Of a stretch of 64,000 nucleotides of DNA, positions 31,910 through 42,606 are shown piece after piece; within the stretch, counting starts at the first letter, position 1, and the number at the start of each line of letters is the position of its first letter. The DNA is from Cotesia glomerata (lineage: Eukaryota > Arthropoda > Insecta > Hymenoptera > Braconidae). The notes beneath the pieces are model-generated. The model ran no database searches. It worked only from the letters and a program-made list of their open reading frames with translations, and was not told where the DNA came from. The translations under genes and the position numbers were made by a program. The stretch spans positions 1,364,001 through 1,428,000 of the forward strand of contig NC_058164.1 in NCBI RefSeq assembly GCF_020080835.1, read 5' to 3'.

Positions 31910-34619
31910 ACGATTAATATTTTACACATTGGCTTTCTCAGTAAAAAAATTTCTGAACTTATTTTTTATTGTAAAATAAATAAATAAATTAATTAAGGAT
32001 TAATTTAGTATGTAAATTAATAAAATTATTAAAAAAAAAATATTAGGCAGTTTGCTACGGAGAATGTGATTTTTAAATTCATTTTTATTTGCATTTATTT
32101 ATAGATCAGTCGATGTACAATCAATAAATATTTATATATATTTACATTTATAAGCAATAAATAAAGAGAAAGAAATGAATAATAAATATTCAATTAGATT
32201 TGAGTAATATTGGACGAATAAAAAAAGCAAAAGAGAGTATAAAAAAACTGTTAGTTTCAACATTCAATTACTCTGCTCATTTTTCTCTATGAATAATTTT
32301 AAAGCAGAAATTTTTTAGTAAATTCGGGTCAGACTTGATTTTTGTCGGATCAGATTTTATTATGGTTTAATTTAAAAAATCTAAATGTATTTATTGAGTA
32401 AAAGAAAAAATGGAACAGTTATTTTTTTTTTTTTGACGTGTAAAGTAATTTGTACGAACTTTCAAGGTTGGCGAAAAGAATTTTTATTAGTAAATAAAAT
32501 AGTTATGAAGATTAATGGAATTAGTAAGAGAGTTTTCAAGGCAGACACGCGAAAGTGGATATTCGCCAAGTCTTACCACATTAACACAACGTGCCAGGCA
32601 TTTTCGCGTGATTTTCAACAATAAAAAAAAGCTAATAAGAAATACAAAGAACTTGAGCAATGCTTGATTGAAGCATGTATAGAATTGAATACAGTGAATA
32701 AATAATAATAAATAGGCCATTGACATTGAATTGCCCATGTCTAATTAATAAATTTTAAACTTTCTCATTTTACTTTTATTTTATTATTTTTTAGTTTAAT
32801 AGCCGTTATAATTACAATTGTTATAATCAAAGCCTTCAAATGAAACAATGTTTTAGTTTTTAAATCATTAGATCACAAAGATCGTTTGAAATTCTGATAA
32901 TTAGTTACGTCAGACTTTTGTAAAAAAATGTTTTGGTAGAAAGAATTTCGAGAGAAATATGACTAATGCGTCGTCTAGACGATCTTATGATTTATTCATA
33001 GCGAAATTAGGCATCAATTCAATTTAATACAACTAATATAGTTTCAGCTGGTAGATCCGGAACTGAGCATACTTTTTACGTCATAATTTTTACTGACTAA
33101 TTTATTGTGAGAGTGAGAAAATAAAAGGTGTTGTTTGTTTATGGCTGTTAAGTTGATGAGTTAATTAAATGTGCGAGACGAGTTTAGAATTATGTGATGC
33201 TTTCTTTACACGTCTTTGCGGTACGTGACAATGAGACGTCGCGGCGATAAATTACTCTTACACATTACCTAATTTTCTATTTGGTTGAGTAATGATATTC
33301 ATGATAATAAAATTACAATGTCGAAGGTTACACTTTTTATTATTATTTAATTGTTGTTATTATTTTTGTGTTGTACTTAAAAATATAATTTTTTGTATTT
33401 ATTAATCCTATTGTTGGGTATACTATTGTAAAAAAATTTTATGCACTGTAGAATTTTTCACACACATTAAAAATATTTTTAAATATTCTGGAAACATTAG
33501 TATAATTTTTTAAAAAATTTCTGAAATGTTTTAACAGTTTACAAAATTTCTCAAGTATAATTTTATAAAATAGTTGAAAAATATCAATAACTTTTATTTA
33601 TTTTTTTTTGTAAATACAAAAAAGTCAATTTCAAATTTTTATAAAAGCCATTTCAAATTTTATTTATAAAAATACAGAAATTATTGAATTAGACTGAAAC
33701 TTTTTTATACACTGAAAAAAAAATCAACTTCAATCAAGAGAAAAATTCTTAAATCAAGAAAATAATTTTGAAAAGGTTCATTGTCTTGAATCAAGACAAA
33801 AAATTTTTGAATCAAGCAAAATTTACTTAAACCAAGAAAAATTTCTTAATTTAAGAATTTTTCAACTCAAACCAAAAAGATAAAATTCTTCAAAATTATT
33901 TGATTTATTTGATTCAAGTTAATTTTTTTTTTTCTGTGTAGTGTTCGTAATTAATATCAAAATTCTACAAGTTATTGTAGACAAACTTTTAATTATTTTC
34001 AACATCTAAAAAATTTTAGACAATTTTATGATTTTCTGAAACATAGAAATTATAAAATATAATTGAATTTTTTTAAATATTAAAAATATGTTAATTTTAA
34101 AACAAAAAATTTTTAAGAAACTTTTCAGAATTACTTATTGTCTCTAAAAATTTGAAATTTTCTCCTTAAATAGTCATAATTAAACGCAAAAAACACCAAA
34201 ATATTACCCCATTACCCACAAGCAAAATTAACACCCGAAAAAATGAATAAACAGTAAGTACTTACGCTCAAAACAGTGATGACGAAAAAGGATAAAGTAA
34301 AAAATCTGTAACGTTTGGTTGTCAAGTCGCGTATTGGACAGCCATCGAACTGGCAAAACAAATTATATTGACTTAATACAATATGTAATATGTAATGTAA
34401 GTAGAAGGCGCCTGACGCAGCTTGCCGATATGGAGAAACATATAAGTTAAGTATAAGTAAGTGCATTGGTAAACGGCACATAGTTATGAGGCGGAGAGGT
34501 CATAGCATACATTTAATACTTTTTGGTGGGGGTGTCGTATTTATATTGGTTTTATAGTAATAGCTATAGATATACCTCCTCACCGGTCATTGCCATCGCG
34601 GATTGGTAACATCCCGTTG
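31910..34619. other. Intergenic DNA between genes 8 and 9
   Basis: AT-rich. A repeat with CAAGAAAA/TTTTCTTG words lies at about 33712-33945. A GC-richer stretch (34200-34619) leads into the gene 9 promoter. ORFs at 32385-32738 and 34212-34481 have no recognised domain. Confidence 0.5.
33712..33945. repeat. CAAGAAAATT-rich TIR repeat
   Basis: Starts CACTGAAAAAAAAATCAACT and ends AATTTTTTTTTTTCTGTGTA, with many TCAAGAAAA words inside in both orientations. Same family as 40488-40692 and about 51300-51995. Confidence 0.6.
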
Positions 34620-34656
34620 TATAAATACACGATGGATCTCACCCTAAGCCATCAGT
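34620..34656 (+). promoter_or_regulatory. Core promoter of gene 9
   Basis: TATAAATA starts at 34620, and CCATCAGTCTTC has its A at 34654, 34 nt downstream. Confidence 0.8.
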
Positions 34657-34679
34657 CTTCTGGTGATATCAGTTTAAAC

Positions 34680-36104
34680 ATGGCTTGCAAGGTGAGAAAC
34701 TAAGCCTGCGATTATTAAGCTTACTAGACATTTTTTGTTGTACTTTATCAATCATCGACGAAATATCCCTTACCATATTATATCATTAAAAAAAAACACT
34801 TTGAAGTTTTGTGTTTTACATAAATTAGCAAAGAATTCCTTAAAAATTATGAATTTATTATAGATAAAATTTTTTGTCATCCCTTACTTAAAAATAAAAT
34901 TTTTACCAAAAATATTTTCTAAATTAGTTCGTCAATTTTTTTAAATTTAATTTCAATACGATTTAACTGTATTAAAATTTTAAAACTGATTATACATAAT
35001 TTAGCGTGCATATAAGGTCAAAATTTGTGAATTAAACAATCGCAGAATATCAAATATTTTTGGGATTAAATTACAAAATGTTTCTTTGAAATTAAATACA
35101 GAAATTATTAATTTTCTTTTTTTTTTTCTTTTTAACTAAAAATTTATTCATAGTAATTTATCTATTAATGTTTTAGTAGCCTTAAATAGATAAATAAATA
35201 ATTTATTAATAAACTATTTCAGTTGATCGTGATTTTGGCAGCTGCCTTCACCGCAAAAGCTGCGATAGTACAAGTGGCCCCAGCTGCGCAAGTAGTTCAA
35301 CCTGCAGCAGTAGTACAACCAGCATCAGTAGTCGTGCCAGCCAGATTCGAAGATTACGACGCAGCACCACAATACACCTTCGCCTACGACGTTCAAGACG
35401 CTCTGACCGGTGACTCGAAAGCTCAGTACGAAACCCGAAACGGCGATATCGTACAAGGAAGCTACAGCCTGATTGAACCCGACGGTACCAGAAGAATCGT
35501 CGACTACACCTCCGACCCCGTCAATGGATTCAACGCCGTGGTCAGTCGCGAACCTGCAGCCATTGCAGTTCCAGCAGCCCCCGCAGTAGAAATCGCTCCA
35601 GCGGTTCCAGTTTCTCCCGTAGCGGCTCCAGTAGCTCCAGTGGCTCCATTTGGTTTTGCCCCGGGACAAGTCTTTCCTGGTGGACCCGGACCTGCTCCAG
35701 CACCTGCTGTTCCCGAAAGCGGACCTGACTCAGATGTTGAAGTTATTGACGCAAGATCTGGACCGCTGAGACGCGAACAAGCCCAGAGAGTTACGGAAGC
35801 TCAGCAAAGGTTTGGAAACCGGATCTCCGCTGAAAGGCAAAACTCTGCTCCTTTGAGAGCTCAAGCTTCTAGGGTGAATTCTGAAGAAGCAGCTCAAGAG
35901 AATGCAAGAAACGCGCAAGCTCAAAACCAAGCTCAAGCTCAAAATCAAGCTCATGCTCAAAATCAAGCTCAGGCTCAAAATCAAGCTCAGGCTCCAGTAA
36001 CTCTTAACTATCCGCCTTACTCAGCCTACGCTGGAGCTTACTCATCACCTTTGGCATTCACTGCTCCAGTTGCTGGTCTCACTTACACCAATCTAAACTT
36101 CTGA
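34680..36104 (+). CDS. RR-2 cuticular protein gene 9, long Gln-rich tail
   Basis: CDS join(34680..34691,35223..36104), 297 aa, the longest of the cluster; intron 531 nt (GTGAGA...TTTCAG). Signal peptide MACKLIVILAAAFTAKAA. RR-2 at about residues 47-115: AAPQYTFAYDVQD, RNGDIVQGSYSLIEPDGTRR, VDYTSDPVNGFNAVV; Ser in YTSD and Pro in EPDG are minor departures. Next comes a Pro/Val/Ala stretch (PVAAPVAPVAPFGFAPG). Then, unusually, a charged and Gln/Asn/Ala-rich region at about residues 170-262 with REQAQRVTEAQQRFGNRISA and repeated QAQAQN units. A short Tyr/Ala end follows. The polar tail has no counterpart in the other 14 proteins. RR-2 is closest to genes 10 and 11. Confidence 0.94.
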
Positions 36105-36178
36105 GCTTTGATATGATTTTTTATAGATATTTTGTACATATTATCAAACGGGAGGTACTGCAATTGTATTGAACTGTC

Positions 36179-36184
36179 AATAAA
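36179..36184 (+). terminator. Poly(A) signal of gene 9
   Basis: AATAAA about 75 nt after the stop, in GTCAATAAATC. Confidence 0.8.
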
Positions 36185-38114
36185 TCATTTGTAAGCTATT
36201 GTAATAATTTTTAATCTGATTTATTTACTGAACACTTTGGTTGATTTTTTTTTTTTTTGCATACCAAGACCGAAACTAACTGATACGATCAATTAGTGTG
36301 GTATAATATTAATACTAGTACTGTAAGTTAAATAGTCTGGGTAAATTAATTTTAAAAACTGTGAGTGACAAAATTTTTCGACAGTCACTTATCTTAATCG
36401 ATTTGCAAACCCAGTACCAATAATCGAGCCACCTACGGTCACTCACGTAACACTAAAAGTGTGTTCAACTTTGATACAACGGGGATTACATAAGGTACCT
36501 AAAAAATACTTACTCAGCGAAGACAGTTGCACGGATTGAATTCAGATTGAGTATGAGCATCCACCAGCGATTTCTACATCGCGTAACGTTTACGTTTTTG
36601 TTGGTGGTTTATTATCATATGTTGGCGATTGCAGCTTTGTTTTTTTGATGTATGCATGCTGAAATCACGATTATATTTTATTCAGTATACATGGCGATGT
36701 CACCAATAAATTTTAAATATCAATAAAAGTGTATCGTGAATTTATTATGATTTTGATTGTTGGATTCACAGTTGGAAATTGTTATTTATAGAGATTGGTA
36801 TTAGGTAATTTTAATAAGGTATGAATAATATTGACTGATGGAATTTATGATTATCTGGAAATGGTGTAGGATTGATAAATGATGTTATGGAGGTAGAGTC
36901 ATAAAAATATTTTTGTAAGTATCTTTCTTTTTCTTTTGTAAATTTTCATATCTTTTTTTTTAAGAATTAGAGTCATTTTTTGCAAACTTTGGTATAAATA
37001 AAATTTTTTCTTATCTAAATGATGGATCGGTCGTTAAGACGGTATTTAAGTATGATATTGCGTAGTAACGTTTGAACTACTTTTTGCTATTAATAACTTC
37101 TAAATAAGACCCATAATTTACAATTGTCATTTATTACAATTTAGAAAAAAAAATTAGATTTGAAAAATTGAATTTATAAAAATTCTTTTTATTATAACTA
37201 CTCAACAGAATTAAAAAAGTACATGGAATAATGAATAGTTTTAAATTATAGTTTTATTTAACGACCAAGCAATTTATTAATAATAAAAACTCCCATTTCT
37301 AAAAATAAAAATACAGTTGAATGATAACTGTATTAAATTTTCAAATGTTAATATTTTTTTTAAAGGTTTTTTGTCTCACTAAAAAATTTTATTAGATATT
37401 TATAATTTGCTAATACCCTAAATTTCATTGTTATATCATGCTGAAATTTTTTCAGTTTATGCAGAGTTTTGTATGATTCTAAAGTTTGTCTTTCCTAATT
37501 TTTACTTTTTAATTAAGAATAAATAATTATTTAGTTATTGATAATTTATTGAGTTTTTCTGAAGTTCTCTGAAGTATAAAGTAAGTCGGTTTTTTGGGTC
37601 GTCCTAATATACATATTGAGCAGTAATTGAGTGTTTAATATAAGGATAATGGCAATCAACAATGATCAAATATTGTATACACTGTACAAAATTATTCTAT
37701 ATACTTAAATCGTCAATTTAAGATTTTAAAAACAAAAATTGAAGGAATGTACTTATCATGATGTTATGGTAATGTATTAACATTATGTGTCTGAAAAAGT
37801 TTGTGTTAACGTTCAAGTAAAATAATTATTAATTTTAGTTAAGAATATTGATCTAAGATGAAAACCCCTAGTTATTGACACCGGCAATTTTATTTTAATT
37901 AAAAAAAATCAATTCTAATAAATTTATAAATATAATTTTTTAATTATAAATTTTAAGATAATTGGTTTTTTGAGAACATTTTTTTTTAATTAAAATAAAA
38001 TTGCAAGTATCAAACAACTAGGTCAGTATCAACTAGATCTTTTACCTTAATTTAACTTAAATTATCTTAATTTATACAAAAAAATAACAAAACAAACAAA
38101 ATATTGGCTAAACA
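36185..38114. other. Intergenic DNA between genes 9 and 10
   Basis: AT-rich, with moderately GC-richer sequence around 36400-36700. No gene, RR-2 motif or clear element boundary. Confidence 0.5.
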
Positions 38115-38120
38115 TTTATT
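38115..38120 (-). terminator. Poly(A) signal of gene 10
   Basis: AATAAA on the minus strand about 82 nt beyond the stop, in ACAAATAAATG. Confidence 0.75.
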
Positions 38121-38201
38121 TGTAACAAAAAAGTGATTAAACAAAATCAATAACAGAAATAAAACTCAAATTAGTATACAAAAAAATTTCAAAAACAACA
38201 A

Positions 38202-39225
38202 TTAATAAAGTATAGTGTTCTGCGCCACTAATGGAGAAGAATAAACTGGAGTAGCGAATCTATCAGCGACTGCTCGGGGTAAAGTGTATGGAGCTGCTAC
38301 AAATGGAGATGTGTAAGGTGCAGCAACTACTGGAGCAGCAACTGGAGCAGCGTATCTAGCAGCAACAACTGGAGCTGCAACTGGTGCAGCGTATCTAGCA
38401 GCAACTACTGGAGCTGCAACTGGAGCAGCGTATCTAGCAGCAACTACTGGAGCTGCAACTGGAGCAGCGTATCTAGCAGCAACTGGAGCAACAACTTTAG
38501 CAGCGACTGGAGCAACAGGGGCAGCGACGGCAACAGCCGGTTCGCGATTTACGACAGCGTTAAATCCATTTACTGGATCCGCAGTGTAGTCAACTATTCT
38601 TCTGGTTCCGTCAGCTTCAATTAAGCTGTAGCTTCCTTGGACAACGTCTCCGTTACGGGTTTCGTATTGAGCCTTTGAGTCACCAGTCAGCGAGTCTTTA
38701 ACATCGTAAGCAAAACTGTATTGCGGCGCAGCGTCAAAGTCCTCAATTTTTGCCAAAACGGGCGCCGCTGGAACGGGAACTGCTGGTGCTACTGGTACCA
38801 CTGCTGCCTTTACAGAGCTTACAGCTATCACCACAGCAAATAAGAAAATCTAAACAAAATAGTTTGATCAATTAGATTAATTTTTTTCATCGTTAAAATT
38901 TTGATTTTGAGGTTGATGGAAAATGTGAAGCTTATTTAAAAAATGTTAATCTGAATTTTTGAAAAAGCGATTAAAACTTTTGAGAGTAATTCCAATTTTT
39001 TCTTTCATATTTTTTTCAAATTTTAAAATAATTGATTTTTTTGACGATTAAAATGATCAAAAATAAATTTTTTTTTCTATTCCCAAAAGTCTAGATTAAA
39101 TTTTTGCAAATAAAATTCACTTCATCCGACAAGTTCAAAATTAAACGAAAGAGTAAAACTTTGCCAGAACTTTTATCACTTTTAAAAATACATTTTTATA
39201 ATTTAAAACTTACTTTGAAAGCCAT
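38202..39225 (-). CDS. RR-2 cuticular protein gene 10
   Basis: CDS complement(join(38202..38849,39214..39225)), 219 aa; intron 364 nt (GTAAGT...GTTTAG). Signal peptide MAFKIFLFAVVIAVSSVKA. RR-2 at about residues 40-108: EDFDAAPQYSFAYDVKD, RNGDVVQGSYSLIEADGTRR, VDYTADPVNGFNAVV. The C-terminal region has four copies of the 13-residue unit AARYAAPVAAPVV (about residues 126-177), then AAPYTSPFVAAPYTLP, and ends TILY. The unit array is nearly perfect at DNA level, so it probably arose by recent slippage or unequal exchange. It forms a head-to-head pair with gene 11. Confidence 0.95.
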
Positions 39226-39276
39226 TTTAATAAATTATTTGTTTAGTCTACTGATCGCTGAGAATCCTAAGAGACA

Positions 39277-39312
39277 ACTGATACCAACAAACACATTCCG
39301 CTTGAATTTATA
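39277..39312 (-). promoter_or_regulatory. Core promoter of gene 10
   Basis: TATAAATT reads 39312 to 39305 on the minus strand, with GGTATCAGTTGTC downstream; its A is at 39279, 33 nt from the TATA box. Confidence 0.8.
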
Positions 39313-39936
39313 TCCCTGAAGATGTCACAATGTTACATCAGCCATTTAGTCTCCCACCAACTAATTTTAAATAAAACATTATTGCAATTTCAATTGAAGA
39401 ATACTTGGTTTAACAGTAGCGATATAATTATACAGCGATTGGTGACTACAAGGGTAGTTGACTAAGGCCACGTATAAAATCCGAAAACTATTGGGAAGGT
39501 CGAGCCTATTGACCTCATTAAATGTCATTACGAATTCAACTTTTGTTTACTCTTATAAAATCAATACAATTTAAACGCGTTCTACTTTATAACGATTCCA
39601 ATTACCATTGTTACATAAACGAAACTAACAATAATAATAATGGTAACGGTGAATCTAACGTGGTACCGTAACTTTGTTAGTCATAACATTGAGTAAGGAA
39701 CTTAACATTTGTTTCAATATAAATCATAGCAAGCTCTCAAGTGACTGCTAAAAACAAGATTGGATGACGGACATCGAATTTCGGAGCATTGGTATGCAAT
39801 TGCTGATGCTCTACACAACGCGAAATACTAATATGAAATGAAGTTGCCTCACATTGCTTCATTTTTAACAGAGTTTAGTATGAGGATGCGCGTAATAAAC
39901 CATCAAATATTTTTTATTCAGAGTGGGGCTGTCAGA
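39313..39936. other. Divergent promoter region of genes 10 and 11
   Basis: About 620 bp of less AT-rich DNA between two TATA boxes. It has an ATTGACCTCAT at 39508-39518 containing a nuclear-receptor-like AGGTCA half site on the minus strand. Binding is untested. Confidence 0.5.
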
Positions 39937-39972
39937 TATAAGATGAATGCTTTTGTACAGAAGCTAAACAGT
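39937..39972 (+). promoter_or_regulatory. Core promoter of gene 11
   Basis: TATAAG at 39937-39942 and AAACAGTTC with A at 39970, 33 nt downstream. A TATAAAT at 39718 is an alternative, but would give a much longer 5' UTR than in the paralogues. Confidence 0.6.
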
Positions 39973-40018
39973 TCTCTTAGTGTTTTTGATCCCATCACAT
40001 TTGTTGGCTTACATAAAC

Positions 40019-41397
40019 ATGATTTCCAAGGTATCATTTTTTTTCGAGTTTCCAGTAAATTAAAAGATTTTTTGGAAAGTTTATTTCTGAGATTTTTTAT
40101 TCTTTATCAGTTCAAAATTTATTAATGTTTCAATTTTCATACCATAATTTTTTTAAAACATTTATCTGATATATTTTTTATACATTTGAATTAAAAATCA
40201 TGAAAATTAATTTATCAGATATTTAATAATTATTAGAACTGTTGTTAACAAATAAATTACGGCAAAAAACATAAGAAAAAAAAAATTGACTTGTAGAAAT
40301 TTTTAAAAATTAAAAATGCAATTTCTTAAAAATAATTTTTTAGAATTAATTTAATTGTTAAATAACTTTAATGTCATTTAAAAATCTTAAAATTTGACCA
40401 AAAATTTTTTAATAAACCAAATATTTGAAATTTAAGAATTTGATAATGACAATAATAATTTCAATATAACTGAAAAAAAAAATAAAACCATACAATGAAA
40501 AACAAAATTCTTGACGAGTGTAAATTTTCTTGGCTCAAGAAAATATTAAGAAAAATTGAAAATTTCTTGAATGAAGTCATACTTTCTTTAGACAAGAAAA
40601 TTTTGTTGAGTCAAGAAAATTTTTTCTTGCTCCAAAATAAGTTTTGTCTTCCTTAAAATTTTCTTAACGCAAGAAATTTGTTTTTTCTGGGTACAAATAA
40701 TTAATAATTAAAAATAATATTTCAGATCATTATCTTCGTAAGTATCATCAGCATCTCAAAAGCAGGACTAGTTCCAGCACCAGTATTAGCAAAATTGGAC
40801 GACTACGATCCTTACCCACAGTATACATTCGCCTACGACGTCCAAGATGCTGTAACTGGTGACTCAAAAGCTCAATACGAAACCCGGAATGGTGACATCG
40901 TACAAGGAAGCTATAGCCTAATCGAAGCTGATGGGACCAGAAGAATAGTTGACTACACGGCTGATCCAGTAAATGGATTTAACGCCGTCGTAAATCGCGA
41001 ACCTGCTGTGGCAGTCGCGCCAATTGTCACTAAAACTGTGCCCGCTGCACCAATAGTTGTTCCCGCTGCTCCTGTGGCTGCTAAAATTGTCGCTCCGGTA
41101 GCTTCTGCTCCGATAGTCTCTGCACCAGTTGCTCCGGTTATCGCAGCACAGTACAGAGCTCCTGTTGCTATCAGACCTGCAACTTTAATCAGAGCCGCTC
41201 CTCTACTTTCTGCACCGTTTGTCTTCAAGCAGGCCCAAATAATTCCAACTGCAAGACTGGTCTCACCCGCACCAGCTGCAATTAGGACAGCTCCAAGACC
41301 GGCTAAAATTACAAAAGCTAATAACAGAAACAACAATAAAAAAGTTGCTCAGCTATCCGCGCCTTTAACTTCTGAAGCAGCGGGATATGTTTATTGA
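40019..41397 (+). CDS. RR-2 cuticular protein gene 11
   Basis: CDS join(40019..40030,40726..41397), 227 aa; intron 695 nt (GTATCA...TTTCAG). Exon 1 reads MISK, the most divergent four-codon exon here; it is accepted because it preserves the frame, the phase-0 donor and the spacing to the TATA box. Signal peptide MISKIIIFVSIISISKA. RR-2 at about residues 29-97, very close to the N-terminus: DPYPQYTFAYDVQD, RNGDIVQGSYSLIEADGTRR, VDYTADPVNGFNAVV. The tail is Ala/Pro/Val-rich (VTKTVPAAPIVVPAAP), then basic and Asn-rich (PAKITKANNRNNNKK), ending AAGYVY. The basic tail is unusual in this cluster. Confidence 0.9.
40488..40692. repeat. CAAGAAAATT-rich repeat in the gene 11 intron
   Basis: Dense TCAAGAAAATTTT and complementary TTTTCTTG words, start near ACAATGAAAAAC and end TTTTTTCTGGGTA. 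Same family as 33712-33945. Confidence 0.6.
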
Positions 41398-41411
41398 CAA
41401 ATTGATAAATT

Positions 41412-41434
41412 AATAAATTTATAATTGAAATAAA
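41412..41434 (+). terminator. Poly(A) signals of gene 11
   Basis: Two AATAAA hexamers, at 41412 and 41429, very close to the stop at 41397. Confidence 0.6.
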
Positions 41435-42546
41435 TTAGCGAATATTAAGAAATAGTCTACCTCAATTAAAGTAATTGATTAAAAGATATTTAAAAAAGTC
41501 GTAATATGTGTAATTGAAATGTATAAACAAGTTAACGTATAACTAGACAATTATGCTCGTGTTTTTTATTATGCAAGAAACGACTTGCGGGACATGTTTA
41601 CGAAAGAACAATGAGCAGGTCATCGCGTAACCGAACCGACCTTCGAATACGAATCCTGCATGACAATTAACTTCATATAAAATAAGTTTATCACCATTTA
41701 AATATTGTAATATATATAAATAATGTATGCTTATTTATATTTACAAATATAGTTCATGCAAAAAAATTTATTTTTTATTTATTATAAAGCATAAAATTTT
41801 CAGAAAAATCCATTCCCAAAAATTAAATTTATTATTATCATTATAGAACTAGTGCCATCTTTAATTAATTAAAGTTACAAAATAAATTACGCGCAATTAT
41901 CGGTTCGCGCGATTTATATTCTGCGAACGTACGGGAAATTCTATGAAGGTCTGAGAAAGCTTTTACTTTTTTTTCTTCGAATGCAACGTGGAATCCATAA
42001 TTGATCTACCCTATTAAATAAATAAATTAATTATTGATTATATTTAAATAATAAACTAATTATAATTACAATACCTTAAATAATTATTTAAGGTATAAGA
42101 GCTTGATGATAGAGATGATTGATTAGTTCCGAGCGTCTGACGTGGTTAAATCTATTACTACTTAGCTCGTGTAAAACTCACTGGTCTAATAGAAAGATCC
42201 TGTCCAATCAATCACAAATCAGAAGGATTTAACCTTTCTCATCCGTGATATTCTAAATTAGAGGCACACATCGGTGTATCTGGCACGTGGTTCCTCGTCT
42301 GTGTGGTCAAGAGCAGGATAGCGTGATTTCGAGTGGCGTATGTCGTCACACTAAGAAAGCAATGTAACCATATGAGTGAGGCTCGCATGGACACAAGTGA
42401 GAGATTATATGTACGTTCTTGAGAATACAATCAAGTTTGTTGGCAGGACGAAAATCATGGAATCGAGTTTTCGGTGCGGTTAAGTTCGGGCGCGGTTGGG
42501 GCACATTATTTCGTAATAACGAGCTACTTCTCAACATTCGGACCAC
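41435..42546. other. Intergenic DNA upstream of gene 12
   Basis: AT-rich to about 42090, then a GC-richer stretch up to the TATA box of gene 12. Short minus-strand ORFs at 42239-42585 show no domain and overlap the promoter. Confidence 0.5.
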
Positions 42547-42582
42547 TATATAAACTCTAAGTCTGCTACAGCCAGCATCAGT
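42547..42582 (+). promoter_or_regulatory. Core promoter of gene 12
   Basis: TATATAAA at 42547-42554 and GCATCAGTCATT with A at 42580, 33 nt downstream. Confidence 0.85.
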
Positions 42583-42606
42583 CATTCATCAGACATTAGC
42601 AGAGCA

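Noticed and set aside
34212..34481. 89-codon minus-strand ORF with a hydrophobic C-terminus and a GTAAGT nearby
   Set aside because: No domain recognised, and it lies in the upstream region of gene 9. Probably chance.
39838..40125. 95-codon ORF over gene 11 exon 1
   Set aside because: It crosses the predicted promoter, exon 1 and donor of gene 11 in another frame, and has no domain.
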